The notes: generated from the sequence alone by a model not told the origin. A DNA stretch of 9,924 nt from Accumulibacter sp. (GCA_031284185.1 JAITAJ010000157.1:1-9924); one strand, 5' to 3'. Shown: positions 1 through 7,205, numbered from the stretch's first letter. Made by a program: numbers and translations.

Positions 1-692
1 GACGTGGGAACGGGAAGCGTCGGGGGCGCTTCGTCAGCGCGGGCCTGCGCCCCCGCCGTGACGGTCGACAGGGTGGGCAGTCCGGCGAATTCCTGGAGGG
101 AAGCGCTCTTTTTGCCGGGTGCGATCTCCGGGGACGCGGCAAATTTTGCCGCCGATCCGTTTGTCACCGATCCGCTTGCCGCCGGTTCGCTTGCCGCCAA
201 TCCGCTTGCCACCGGGTCGTTTGTCGCCAATCCGCTTGCCACCGGGTCGTTTGTCGCCGGTTCGTTTGCCACCGTGAACTTCGTCTCGAAAATATCTTGC
301 GTCGCGCGCCCGGCTGCCGGGGCGTGATCGTCCGTGAACGGCTCCTGGGCCGCTCCGGGCAGCGGATGTGCCGATGCCTCCCCTTCCGCCAGCGCGACAT
401 CGGCGCGTCGCTCGAGCGGGGCCTGCGCCAGCGCCGCCAGAAAATCCAGGGGATAGTCGGCACCGGCGTCGGCGTCGGCGTCGTCGTCCGCGCTCCGGTG
501 CCCGAATCCTCTGGCCGTGGATTCGGATACCACGCTCAGGATCGATCCCGCGTCCAGTTGGGCAGCGTTCAGTCGTCCGAACAGCAGGCTGGTGAAATCC
601 TGCTCCGGGTTTTCGTTGTCGGCGCCCCCGGCGACGCTCGCCGCGGTCGAGGGAGCCGATTTGGGCAGCACGGAGATGATGGCGATGCTCAT
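1..692 (-). CDS. fliK: Flagellar hook-length control protein FliK, N-terminal part (3' end outside window)
   Basis: An open frame starts at ATG 692-690 and runs 230 codons off the window without a stop. The protein begins MSIAIISVLPKSAPSTAASV and continues to a QDFTSLLFGRL segment near residues 31-41. This is the style I associate with betaproteobacterial FliK N-termini; the recognition is from memory. The visible part has no Cys or Trp and is rich in Ala, Pro, Asp and Ser, with an Asp/Ala run at about 69-79. Such low complexity fits a FliK ruler segment, which is exported through the flagellar type III apparatus to measure hook length. Residues 141-180 are four 10-residue repeats. The diagnostic C-terminal domain lies outside the window. 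A sigma-54 promoter lies just upstream, as expected for a mid/late flagellar gene in many proteobacteria. The ribosome site is weak (GGA in CCGGAAATAATCC). It could instead be another Ala-rich exported protein, but FliK is the best fit. Confidence 0.68.
   Translation of the reverse strand, partial: MSIAIISVLPKSAPSTAASVAGGADNENPEQDFTSLLFGRLNAAQLDAGSILSVVSESTARGFGHRSADDDADADAGADYPLDFLAALAQAPLERRADVALAEGEASAHPLPGAAQEPFTDDHAPAAGRATQDIFETKFTVANEPATNDPVASGLATNDPVASGLAASEPAASGSVTNGSAAKFAASPEIAPGKKSASLQEFAGLPTLSTVTAGAQARADEAPPTLPVPT
153..272 (-). repeat. In-frame 30-bp tandem repeats inside fliK
   Basis: Four 30-bp units, themselves built from 15-bp half units, encode residues 141-180 of the FliK-like protein (variants of VASGLATNDP). 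The middle copies are almost identical: bases 196-228 are repeated exactly at 226-258. The flanking units are more diverged, for example AASEP and GSVTNGS. Because each unit is a multiple of three bases, gain or loss of a copy keeps the frame and changes only the length of the linker. Confidence 0.85.
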
Positions 693-742
693 GGATTATT
701 TCCGGTCGGTGGGTATCGATGACGATACGGCGATGTCCATAC

Positions 743-758
743 AGCAATATCCGTGCCA
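743..758 (-). promoter_or_regulatory. Sigma-54 (RpoN) promoter upstream of fliK
   Basis: On the minus strand the sequence TGGCACGGATATTGCT matches the RpoN consensus TGGCACG-N4-TTGCW at every specified base. It has the required GG (-24) and GC (-12) with 10 bases between them. The predicted start site is near 731-733, giving a leader of about 40 bases before the fliK ATG at 692. RpoN promoters need an activator ATPase (FlrC/FleR type for flagella) that binds upstream; I cannot identify its site. Confidence 0.82.
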
Positions 759-848
759 CTGACCGCAAAACCGACTCTGGTCTGAAAATCCGGCCATGAG
801 AAAGGCACGAAGGCCGGGCACCCTTTCCACGACCGGGGTTTCGGCCGG

Positions 849-898
849 AGTCGTTCGGGCGGGGAGGGAAGCCCCTCCCAGACTCGCCCGCAGCGACT
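849..898. other. Long imperfect inverted repeat between tssG and fliK
   Basis: Three nested stems share one centre: AGTCG (849-853) with CGACT (894-898), CGGGCG (856-861) with CGCCCG (885-890), and GGGAGGG (862-868) with CCCTCCC (873-879), around an AAGC loop. This gives about 18 paired bases with short interior bulges. No T-run follows on either strand, so it is not a classic intrinsic terminator. It could end or stabilise the tssG mRNA, or be a REP-like intergenic element. It lies about 90 bases upstream of the sigma-54 site, within the range where activators bind. Confidence 0.7.
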
Positions 899-935
899 TC
901 GCATGGCAGCCTGCCGCCGATTTCTTGCTCGAGCG

Positions 936-963
936 GAAAGCGGAGGAGCCGCTATCTTTTCCG
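936..963 (-). other. Small stem-loop just after the tssG stop
   Basis: About 20 bases past the tssG stop the minus strand can fold AGCGG/CCGCT around a CTCCT loop, extended after a bulge by CGGAA/TTCCG. There is no T-tract, so termination here would have to be Rho-dependent or be completed by the larger hairpin at 849-898. It is the only structure directly at the 3' end of the T6SS block. Confidence 0.4.
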
Positions 964-980
964 GCCGTTTTCTTTGCCGC

Positions 981-2006
981 TCATGATGAGTGCGCCACGG
1001 GATAAATCGTCACGCTTTGACGCGCGGGCTGACCACTCGGCAAGAGATGGGCGCCGATGCGCAAGCCGCCGCCCAGGGCATGGTTTTCCAGAGTACGGCG
1101 GGGATTCGGATGCAGCACGATGTCGAAAGCGAGCGCTTCGTTCATGTAGCAGCGCGCCAGACGCAGGAGGGCCGTGTGTCCGGGATTGCCGTGTAGACAG
1201 GATTGCAGACGCGCTTCCGGGAGATTTCTCAGGTGGATGCGGATTTTGCCGCTGACATCCCAGATGCGGTCGCCCAGCATCAGGTTGACGCCCAGTTCGC
1301 TGTTCGTCCGGCCCAGACGGCAATGCTGCGTTTTCGGGATGCGGGCCTGGCGCGGCACGCATTCCTCCACTTCGACTTGCGGCCAGCCGAACTCGAAGGC
1401 GAGATAGTTCGCCAATCCCCCGGCGGTGCGCGGCCCCGCGAGCAGTTCGGCGGCTTGCGGATGCGGGTGATCGGTGGGGCGCAGCGCCGGATACGCCTGT
1501 CCCATCAGGCTGTTCAACACCAGCTCCACGTCGGTGTCGGTGTGTTCGATCAGGCGGCGCGGATGGTTGTTGTGCAGATCGGCCTGACACAGATAATGCG
1601 TGAGCCGGTTGTTGATGATGTCGAGAAAACCCTTGATGACGCTCTGGTCGAAACGGGCTTCGTCCAGCAGCTCCTCGGTGTAAAGGGTGGGCAGCGGCCC
1701 CTGGGTGCTGTAGAGTCCGAAGAGCGTGGTTTCCAGCCGGTAGCGGACGGGCGCTTCGGTCTCGCCGTCCACGTCGTCCCCAGCGGGGACGGCCTCCTGC
1801 GTCAGCGCGCGGATTTCGCTGGACGGGTAGGCAAGCGAAAGCCAGGGCACGATGCGCACCCGCCGCCTGGCCTCTTCGGAATCCTGCCCTTCGCTTTCGT
1901 GCTCGAGCGCCAGGAGGCGTATCGCCTGGGCAAGCGAAAAGCGTTCCGGCGTTTCAAGGAGAGCGTTTTTTATTGAAGCTGTTTTTCGCCCATGCGCGGC
2001 GGCCAT
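981..2006 (-). CDS. tssG: T6SS baseplate subunit TssG
   Basis: TssG (VasB/ImpH family) forms the wedge of the T6SS baseplate with TssF and TssE and acts in the cytoplasm at the inner membrane. With the ATG at 2006-2004 the protein is 341 residues, usual for the family. Family features in order are the N-terminal LLETPERFSLAQAIRLL helix (about 16-32), the GLYSTQGPLPTLYTEEL segment (about 97-113), FLDIINNRLTHYL (127-139), LGRTNSELGVNLMLGDRIWD (231-250), and a C-terminal GGGLRIGAHLLP stretch. The start choice is not trivial. The junction with tssF offers only an ATA codon overlapping the tssF TAA, whereas ATG 2006 has GGAG 10 bases upstream and gives a normal N-terminus, with 37 bases of overlap into tssF. 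The overlap implies translational coupling. No T6SS gene follows. Confidence 0.93.
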   Translation of the reverse strand: MAAAHGRKTASIKNALLETPERFSLAQAIRLLALEHESEGQDSEEARRRVRIVPWLSLAYPSSEIRALTQEAVPAGDDVDGETEAPVRYRLETTLFGLYSTQGPLPTLYTEELLDEARFDQSVIKGFLDIINNRLTHYLCQADLHNNHPRRLIEHTDTDVELVLNSLMGQAYPALRPTDHPHPQAAELLAGPRTAGGLANYLAFEFGWPQVEVEECVPRQARIPKTQHCRLGRTNSELGVNLMLGDRIWDVSGKIRIHLRNLPEARLQSCLHGNPGHTALLRLARCYMNEALAFDIVLHPNPRRTLENHALGGGLRIGAHLLPSGQPARQSVTIYPVAHSS

Positions 2007-3697
2007 TCCAGGTGTTCTCCGGTTCCCGCGACTTCCAGCACGAGCCGCGCGTAGTTGTTGATGGCGGTGAAGCCGCCGAAAAAGCGTTCCAGCGCGTTGG
2101 CGAACAGATACATGCTGCCCAGCGAGCCAAAACTCGTGGGATCGATGACGAGCTTGAGCCGCCGCCCCCGGTAGAGCCGCCCCTGGATGAGGCGATCCTC
2201 TTCTTCGCTGGAAAATTCGAGAATGGCGTCGCAACAGCGCCGATTGGCGGCGCTGCGCTCCGGCACCGCGCTGTTGTCGCCGACGTAAAGCAGGAGCACG
2301 GCGCGCAAGAGTTCGGCGGAGGCTTGCGGCAGCAGGTTGGCGCTCCGGTGCGAGAGATAGAGCCAATGGTCCATGTCCTCGCTGGGGCGCGGCTGCATGG
2401 GACTGGGCACCGTGATGTTCTCGAAGACGGCCTGCGCCGGGGAATCATCGGTCGGCAGGCAGATGTCGCCCATGCCGAGCGCGTTGGGCAGATCGCGGTT
2501 GCAGCAGGTGAGCGCGACCGACAGCACGTGCTTTTGCAGGGCTTCCATGCCGCCCGCGCGGTTGGCGTACAGCGGCATCAGGCGGTGATCGGGCCTGCCG
2601 CCGTTCTCGACGCCCGGAATGAAGCGCACGCTATAGACGTAGGGCGAATTGACGGAACGCAGGTATTCGTAGGATTGATAATTTTCCGAGCGCCCATTCG
2701 GGAAAAGCCCGGTCACGCCGGCCACGCTCAGGATTTCCAGTTTTTTGGCCTCCTCGTCCTGAGGGTGAAGGGGGTATTCGATCCGCGTATGGTCGATGGT
2801 CATCGGTTCGGCGAAGGCCGGGAAAATGTTGCTGGCGCAGACCACGCCCAGGGCAAAGCTGTCGCGGTCGAAGTTCGGCACCCGCTCGAACGGGGGCCTG
2901 ACGCAGAAGCTGATTTCCATCTCCTCCGACTGTTGGGCGCCCGGCAGGCGATCCAGACCTTCCAGTTGCAGGAAGAGCAGTTGCTCCGGCATGTAAAAGT
3001 AGCGGATGATTTCCATGTAGGCGCGATTGAGACGGCGGCCGAGCGGCATCCGCGGATCGCGCAGGGGAAAATTCCGCTGCCGCGCGGCGGAGGCGGGGAG
3101 AATGTGAACGACGCCGCCCATCTTGATTTCCAGGCGCTCGACCTGGCGCAAAAGCACGAAGAGCCGTTGCGCCGCCTCGCCGTGGTTGCCGGGGAGATTC
3201 AGCACCAGGGGCGCGAAACCCATCTTCGAGAGGGGGCCGCCGCGCAGACTCAGGGTGACTTTCAGCCACGGCGTTCTCGTGGGCAGCTCGGTACGCACCG
3301 CGACGATCCGCGCGGAAGGAACGACGATGTCATGATCGATGCTGTAGATGCAGGAGACGCCGTTGACCGGGCGGGACGCGATGCGCGTGCCGCCCGGAAC
3401 GCGAAGGCTGCCGGAAAATCCGTCCTGTTGCGAGAAGCGCATCATCGCCATGGAGGGCAAAGGCAAGAGGGCTTGCGGAAACGTCCAGCGCAGCAGGTTT
3501 TGCAGGAGCCTGGGCGCGTTGCGGGAGAGGCGGTCGCGGATGCGCGCGCAGAGAAAGGCGGTGCCTTCCAGCACCCGCTCCACGTCCGGGTCGCTTCCCG
3601 GCCCCGCCAGCATCGGCGCCAGCGCCGGATATTTCTTCGCGTATGCCGCCGCGTCCACGCGCAGGGCGGCAAGCTCTTCCTGGTAAAAGTCGCTCAT
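1970..3697 (-). CDS. tssF: T6SS baseplate subunit TssF
   Basis: TssF (VasA/ImpG family) is the largest wedge protein of the T6SS baseplate. It pairs with TssG, docks on the TssJLM membrane complex through TssK, and primes sheath assembly. The 575-residue product is close to the usual 580-620. Its N-terminus is classic: FYQEELAALR, then AYAKKYPALAPMLAG, then DPDVERVLEGTAFLCARIRDRL and LLRWTFPQALLPLPSMAM, in order within about the first 85 residues. The C-terminal part carries GSMYLFANALERFFGGFTAINNYARL, the typical end block of the family. The start ATG 3697 follows the clpV stop by 58 bases; AAGG lies only 2 bases before it, so initiation may be modest. tssG overlaps its 3' end. In most T6SS loci tssE lies directly upstream of tssF; here clpV does. 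Confidence 0.96.
   Translation of the reverse strand: MSDFYQEELAALRVDAAAYAKKYPALAPMLAGPGSDPDVERVLEGTAFLCARIRDRLSRNAPRLLQNLLRWTFPQALLPLPSMAMMRFSQQDGFSGSLRVPGGTRIASRPVNGVSCIYSIDHDIVVPSARIVAVRTELPTRTPWLKVTLSLRGGPLSKMGFAPLVLNLPGNHGEAAQRLFVLLRQVERLEIKMGGVVHILPASAARQRNFPLRDPRMPLGRRLNRAYMEIIRYFYMPEQLLFLQLEGLDRLPGAQQSEEMEISFCVRPPFERVPNFDRDSFALGVVCASNIFPAFAEPMTIDHTRIEYPLHPQDEEAKKLEILSVAGVTGLFPNGRSENYQSYEYLRSVNSPYVYSVRFIPGVENGGRPDHRLMPLYANRAGGMEALQKHVLSVALTCCNRDLPNALGMGDICLPTDDSPAQAVFENITVPSPMQPRPSEDMDHWLYLSHRSANLLPQASAELLRAVLLLYVGDNSAVPERSAANRRCCDAILEFSSEEEDRLIQGRLYRGRRLKLVIDPTSFGSLGSMYLFANALERFFGGFTAINNYARLVLEVAGTGEHLEWPPRMGEKQLQ
2017..2020 (-). promoter_or_regulatory. Ribosome binding site deciding the tssG start
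   Basis: GGAG on the minus strand lies 10 bases before ATG 2006, inside the 3' end of tssF. No ATG, GTG or TTG lies in frame at the tssF stop itself; the nearest codon there is ATA at 1973-1971, with no purine-rich site before it. This supports the upstream ATG. Confidence 0.5.
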
Positions 3698-3755
3698 GAC
3701 CTTATCGAAGGCGGGGGGCGGGGGGATGGGCGGTATCCTGGCGCGAGGGCGCGGC

Positions 3756-6437
3756 TCAGCTCAGATCCACCACGCAGCCGCCTTCCCCGTCCATGTCCAG
3801 CCGGGCCGTCGAGAATGGCGGCAGACCCTGTTCCTCGCGGCTGGCGGCCTCCGCCATGCCGGTGAGCAGCGCCCTGGAAAGACGCGGCAGAATGTGGAGA
3901 TTCAGGATGTACTCGATGTTGCGCGCGCCGGTTTCCACTTCCGTGCAGCGGCGGGCGACGTTGTCCGTCACCGCTTCCGTCCATTCCAGCGTGATCTTGC
4001 CGTTGGCCTTCAACTGGGCCTTGATGCGTTGCAACTTCTGCCCGATGATGTCGCGCAGGGCGGCATCCGATAGCGTCAGGAAGGGCAGGATGGTCATGCG
4101 CCCGACCAGCGCGGGCTTGAAATGCCGGTTCAGCGTCGGGCGGATGGCGTTCAGCACCGCCTCCATGTCGGGTTCGGCCGTCCTGTCTTTCAGCATTCCC
4201 TCGATGATGTCGGAAGCCAGATTGCTGGTGAGCAGGATCACCGTGTTGCGAAAGCGTACTTCCTTGCCTTCGCCGTCCTGCAAGAGTCCCTTGTCGAAGA
4301 CCTGATAGAACAGATTCATGATGTCGGGGTGCGCCTTTTCCACTTCGTCCAGAAGCACGACACAATAGGGCTGCCGCCGCACGGCCTCCGTCAGCGTTCC
4401 GCCCTCGCCGTAGCCGACGTAGCCGGGCGGCGAACCGATCAGGCGGCTCACCGTGTGCTTTTCCTGGAACTCGCCCATGTTGACCATGACGATGTTCTTC
4501 TCCGAGCCGAAAAGCTGTTCCGCCAGCGCCAGCGCCGTCTCGGTCTTGCCCGTGCCGGAAGGCCCGGTCAGGAGAAAAACGCCCAGGGGCCGATCGGGGT
4601 CCTTCAAGCCCGACTTGGCCACCTGAATGCCGCGGGACATGGCTTCCAGCGCATAATCCTGACCACGGACCCGGCGCGCGAGGGAGGCTTGCAGCTCGGT
4701 CAGCATCTGGGCCTCGTCCCGGCCGAGACGGCCCGCCGGGATGCCCGTCCAGTCCGCCACCACGCGGGCGATGACGTCCGGGCCGACCTCGGAAAAAAGC
4801 AGGGGGCCGGATTTTTGCAGCGCGGCCAGCGCGTCGGCGGCCCGTTTCAGGGATTCCCGGGCGGATGCCTCGTCAGGCGGGGCCTCTGTCTTTTCGGCCT
4901 CGCCGCCACGGGGGGAACCCAGCGCCACGCGCAGGGCCTCGCGCGCGGCGATGAGGGCACGCACGGCGGCCTGCTCGGCCTTCCAGCGGCTTTCCAAGGC
5001 ATCGCGTTCCTGCAGGGCGGCCTCACGCGCCTGAAGGAGTTCGGCGAGCTTTTCCTCATCGATGGGCAACAGATTGTCGCGGTCGCGTTTCAGACTCTCG
5101 ATGCGGCGCGACAGCCCGGCGGCTCTGGTTTCGACGTCTTCCAGAACGCCGGGCCGGGCCGCGAGCGCGACCTTCACCCGCGCGCAGGCGGTATCGAGCA
5201 GATCCACGGACTTATCCGGCTGAAAGCGTCCGGCGATGAAACGGTCGGCATAATCCGCCGCGCATTCGATGGCGGCGTCGGAAATGATGACGCCATGCGA
5301 TTTCTCATAGGCCGGCTTGATGCCGCGCAGGATCTGCCGGGTGTCTTCCACCGACGGCTCGTCGAGCGCGACCAGTTGGAAGCGGCGCGCCAGCGCGGCG
5401 TCCTTCTCGAAATATTTCTTGTATTCCTTCCAGGTGGTCGCCGCGCAGGTGCGCAGTTCGCCGCGCGCCAGCGCGGGTTTCAGGAGGTTGGCGGCATCCG
5501 ACGTGCCCGCGCTGCCGCCCGCGCCGATCAGGGTGTGGGCCTCGTCGATGAACAGCACGATGGGCGTGGGGCTGGATTTGATCTCGTCGAGCACGCCTTT
5601 CAGCCGGTTCTCGAACTCGCCCTTCATGCCCGCGCCCGCCTCCAGCGCGCCCATGTCCAGCCCGATCAGGCGCACGCCTTTCAGGGTTTCCGGCACCTCG
5701 CCGGCGGCGATTTTTCCCGCCAGCCCTTCCACCAGCGCGGTCTTGCCCACGCCAGGCTCGCCCACCAGGATCGGGTTGTTCTTGCGCCGCCGCGCGAAGA
5801 TGTCCATCATGCCGCGGATTTCCTCGTCACGGCCGAAAACCGGATCGAGCCGGCCTTCCTTGGCCTTGGCCGTGAAATCCTCGCAATAGCGGGAAATGAA
5901 ACCGCCATCGGCTGTCGCCATGCCGCGCGCCGCCATCGGGGAAGCCGCGCCGGCGGCCTCGAACTCGGAAGCCTTGGGACGGACGACGCGATAATCCTTC
6001 AGGGTCGCTTCGCGCGAAAAACCATTCAGGAGGCCCTCCGCGCCGCCGGAAAGGTAACGCCCCGGCTTGACCAGGACGGTCAGGAGCGCCGCGCCGGAGG
6101 TAATGGAAGCGCCGCCCAGTTCCAGGCTTGCCACGAGCCAGGCGTCCTGCAACATGTCCAGCAGCAAGGGCGAGAACACGGGCTTGCTCGCCGAGCCGCC
6201 CGACAGCCCTTCGACATCCGCGGTGAAGGCGGCCATCAGACGCGCCGTCTCGCCGCCGCCTTGACGAATCAGCAGGGACAGCTCGCTCGACGGGTCCTCC
6301 AGCGCCTTCAGGAAAAAGTGCTCGACCGTGACCTCGCGGTGCCCCATGGAAACGCACAGACCGGCGGCATTGTTGAGGTAGATGCTGGCTTGCCGTCCCA
6401 AGTGGTCGAGCAAGGCGCGGATAGCGATGCTAATCAT
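3756..6437 (-). CDS. clpV: T6SS sheath-recycling AAA+ ATPase ClpV (TssH)
   Basis: ClpV is a hexameric double-ring AAA+ unfoldase that recognises the N-terminal helix of TssC in contracted sheaths and disassembles them for reuse. The 893-residue product has the full layout. The Clp N-domain spans about 1-150. The first AAA+ module has Walker A GEPGVGKT (226-233), Walker B VLFIDEA (294-300), the ClpV-style AGAGMKGEFE loop (267-276) and an arginine pair at 351-352. A coiled middle domain spans about 430-545 and contains a Gly/Glu/Pro-rich insert near 507-525. The second AAA+ module has Walker A GPSGTGKT (625-632), pore segment GYVGYGEGG (672-680), Walker B VVLLDEVEKAH (693-703) and sensor-2 GAR (837-839). 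All catalytic residues are present, so it should be active. The start ATG 6437 has AAGGAG 5 bases upstream. A terminator separates it from hcp, 197 bases away. Confidence 0.97.
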   Translation of the reverse strand: MISIAIRALLDHLGRQASIYLNNAAGLCVSMGHREVTVEHFFLKALEDPSSELSLLIRQGGGETARLMAAFTADVEGLSGGSASKPVFSPLLLDMLQDAWLVASLELGGASITSGAALLTVLVKPGRYLSGGAEGLLNGFSREATLKDYRVVRPKASEFEAAGAASPMAARGMATADGGFISRYCEDFTAKAKEGRLDPVFGRDEEIRGMMDIFARRRKNNPILVGEPGVGKTALVEGLAGKIAAGEVPETLKGVRLIGLDMGALEAGAGMKGEFENRLKGVLDEIKSSPTPIVLFIDEAHTLIGAGGSAGTSDAANLLKPALARGELRTCAATTWKEYKKYFEKDAALARRFQLVALDEPSVEDTRQILRGIKPAYEKSHGVIISDAAIECAADYADRFIAGRFQPDKSVDLLDTACARVKVALAARPGVLEDVETRAAGLSRRIESLKRDRDNLLPIDEEKLAELLQAREAALQERDALESRWKAEQAAVRALIAAREALRVALGSPRGGEAEKTEAPPDEASARESLKRAADALAALQKSGPLLFSEVGPDVIARVVADWTGIPAGRLGRDEAQMLTELQASLARRVRGQDYALEAMSRGIQVAKSGLKDPDRPLGVFLLTGPSGTGKTETALALAEQLFGSEKNIVMVNMGEFQEKHTVSRLIGSPPGYVGYGEGGTLTEAVRRQPYCVVLLDEVEKAHPDIMNLFYQVFDKGLLQDGEGKEVRFRNTVILLTSNLASDIIEGMLKDRTAEPDMEAVLNAIRPTLNRHFKPALVGRMTILPFLTLSDAALRDIIGQKLQRIKAQLKANGKITLEWTEAVTDNVARRCTEVETGARNIEYILNLHILPRLSRALLTGMAEAASREEQGLPPFSTARLDMDGEGGCVVDLS

Positions 6438-6440
6438 GAG

Positions 6441-6598
6441 GACTCCTTTTTTCAGTCACGCTCGATCGTGGTCGAACGCGCTTCGGAACGGCATCGCCCA
6501 CGCCGCGGGGAAACGGCACGACGGCGCGGTAGACCATCCGGCGCAAGGGCGCGGAGGGACGGCTGGCCATCGGCGGGAACCGGAAGGCGCGGGGGAAG
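6441..6598 (-). other. hcp-clpV spacer with no identifiable gene
   Basis: The sequence between the hcp terminator and the clpV ribosome site is GC-rich and contains no frame I can match to a known family. Frames crossing it translate to Arg/Pro-rich sequence with no TssE features. I saw no good sigma-70 or sigma-54 promoter. If the terminator after hcp is efficient, clpV, tssF and tssG would depend on readthrough or on an unrecognised promoter here. Confidence 0.5.
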
Positions 6599-6625
6599 AA
6601 AAAAGGGGGGAGAAACTTTCCCCCG
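6599..6625 (-). terminator. Intrinsic terminator after hcp
   Basis: Thirteen bases past the hcp stop the minus strand reads GGGGGA, a 7-base loop, TCCCCC, one further C and then six Ts. This is a compact Rho-independent terminator. It lies inside the T6SS block, between hcp and clpV, and would leave hcp as the last gene of the more abundant transcript. Partial termination here is a simple way to make Hcp in excess of ClpV, TssF and TssG. Confidence 0.78.
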
Positions 6626-6637
6626 CTCGAGGCTTTC

Positions 6638-7117
6638 TCAGGCCTTCCAGTCATCCACGAACTCGATGTTGCCGTCGTTATAGGTCCACGTGATCTTGGA
6701 ATAGGTGAAGCTCACCTCCTCCATGTCATGGTAAGGCTTGCCTTCGGGCAGAAAGGTCAGCGGCGTGTATTCCCGCGCATTGACGATGATGGCTTCTTCG
6801 AGCTTGATGGTGAAATATTTCTCTTCCGTGCCGTCGGCCTTGATGCGGTAATAATCCAGCGTCACCTCGCACTGCTCGCCGGTGCAGACCGCCTTGAAGA
6901 GCTTGGGCGAGGCGTTGTCCTTTCCCTTGGTGATGGTCAGCGGCTGATGGATGCGTTGTCCGGTGGGCAGCCCCGTATGCGTGTCCCTGGGGATTTCCAC
7001 GGCGTGTTCCGAACCATAGACCAGGATGCTGTCCTTTTTGTCGCCGCCTTGCGGGCAATCGCCCTTGATGTCGCCCTGGGACTTGCCTTTGACCTTCAGA
7101 TACGCCGTCAATGCCAT
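6638..7117 (-). CDS. hcp: T6SS tube protein Hcp (TssD)
   Basis: Hcp hexamers stack into the inner tube that the sheath propels out of the cell, and can carry effectors in the ring lumen. The product is 159 residues, about the usual size. It starts MALTAYLKVKGKSQGDIKG, then GSEHAVEIPRD and TGLPTGQRIHQPLTITKGKD (49-68), the surface and loop signatures of the family, then EVTLDYYR (84-91) and a beta-strand-rich C-terminus. The start ATG 7117 has a strong AGGAGG with 7 bases of spacing. An in-frame ATG 57 bases upstream adds a 19-residue extension with no family similarity and is unlikely to be used. Three cysteines (21, 78, 83) are unusual for Hcp as I know it. The gene is flanked on both sides by terminator-like stem-loops. 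Confidence 0.96.
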   Translation of the reverse strand: MALTAYLKVKGKSQGDIKGDCPQGGDKKDSILVYGSEHAVEIPRDTHTGLPTGQRIHQPLTITKGKDNASPKLFKAVCTGEQCEVTLDYYRIKADGTEEKYFTIKLEEAIIVNAREYTPLTFLPEGKPYHDMEEVSFTYSKITWTYNDGNIEFVDDWKA

Positions 7118-7145
7118 GATGAACCTCCTGTGAAAAGAGAGCATG

Positions 7146-7184
7146 AAAAAGGATGCCGCGCGCTTGACCCACACACGGACATCC
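7146..7184 (-). terminator. Terminator-like stem-loop between tssC and hcp
   Basis: On the minus strand GGATG, one bulged T and CCGTGTGT pair with GCGCGCGG and CATCC around a GGGTCAA loop. The result is a 13-bp stem (three G-U pairs), followed at once by TTTTT. It starts 21 bases past the tssC stop and ends 28 bases before the hcp ATG, leaving no room for a complete new promoter downstream. Either termination is partial, or the structure marks an RNA processing or stability point at the 5' end of an hcp mRNA. Confidence 0.68.
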
Positions 7185-7205
7185 GGGGTGCAACGAACGC
7201 AAACG

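Noticed and set aside
34..768. A 244-codon minus-strand frame overlapping fliK
   Set aside because: It is extremely Arg/Gly-rich, a frame-shifted reading of the fliK repeats, and its start lies upstream of the sigma-54 promoter start site. The frame from ATG 692 gives the credible protein.
1973..3865. A 630-codon open frame on the plus strand opposite tssF, and an 853-codon frame opposite clpV (4122-6683)
   Set aside because: These are antisense shadows of GC-rich genes: His/Arg/Gly-rich, no recognisable domain, and they lie over proteins with full family motifs on the other strand.
6430..6654. A 74-codon minus-strand frame in the hcp-clpV spacer as a possible tssE remnant
   Set aside because: Apart from a short RPSAPLRR string it shows no TssE features, and it begins inside hcp and runs through the terminator.
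7117..7174. A longer Hcp start adding 19 residues
   Set aside because: The extension overlaps the terminator-like stem and has no family similarity, while the internal ATG has an ideal AGGAGG.
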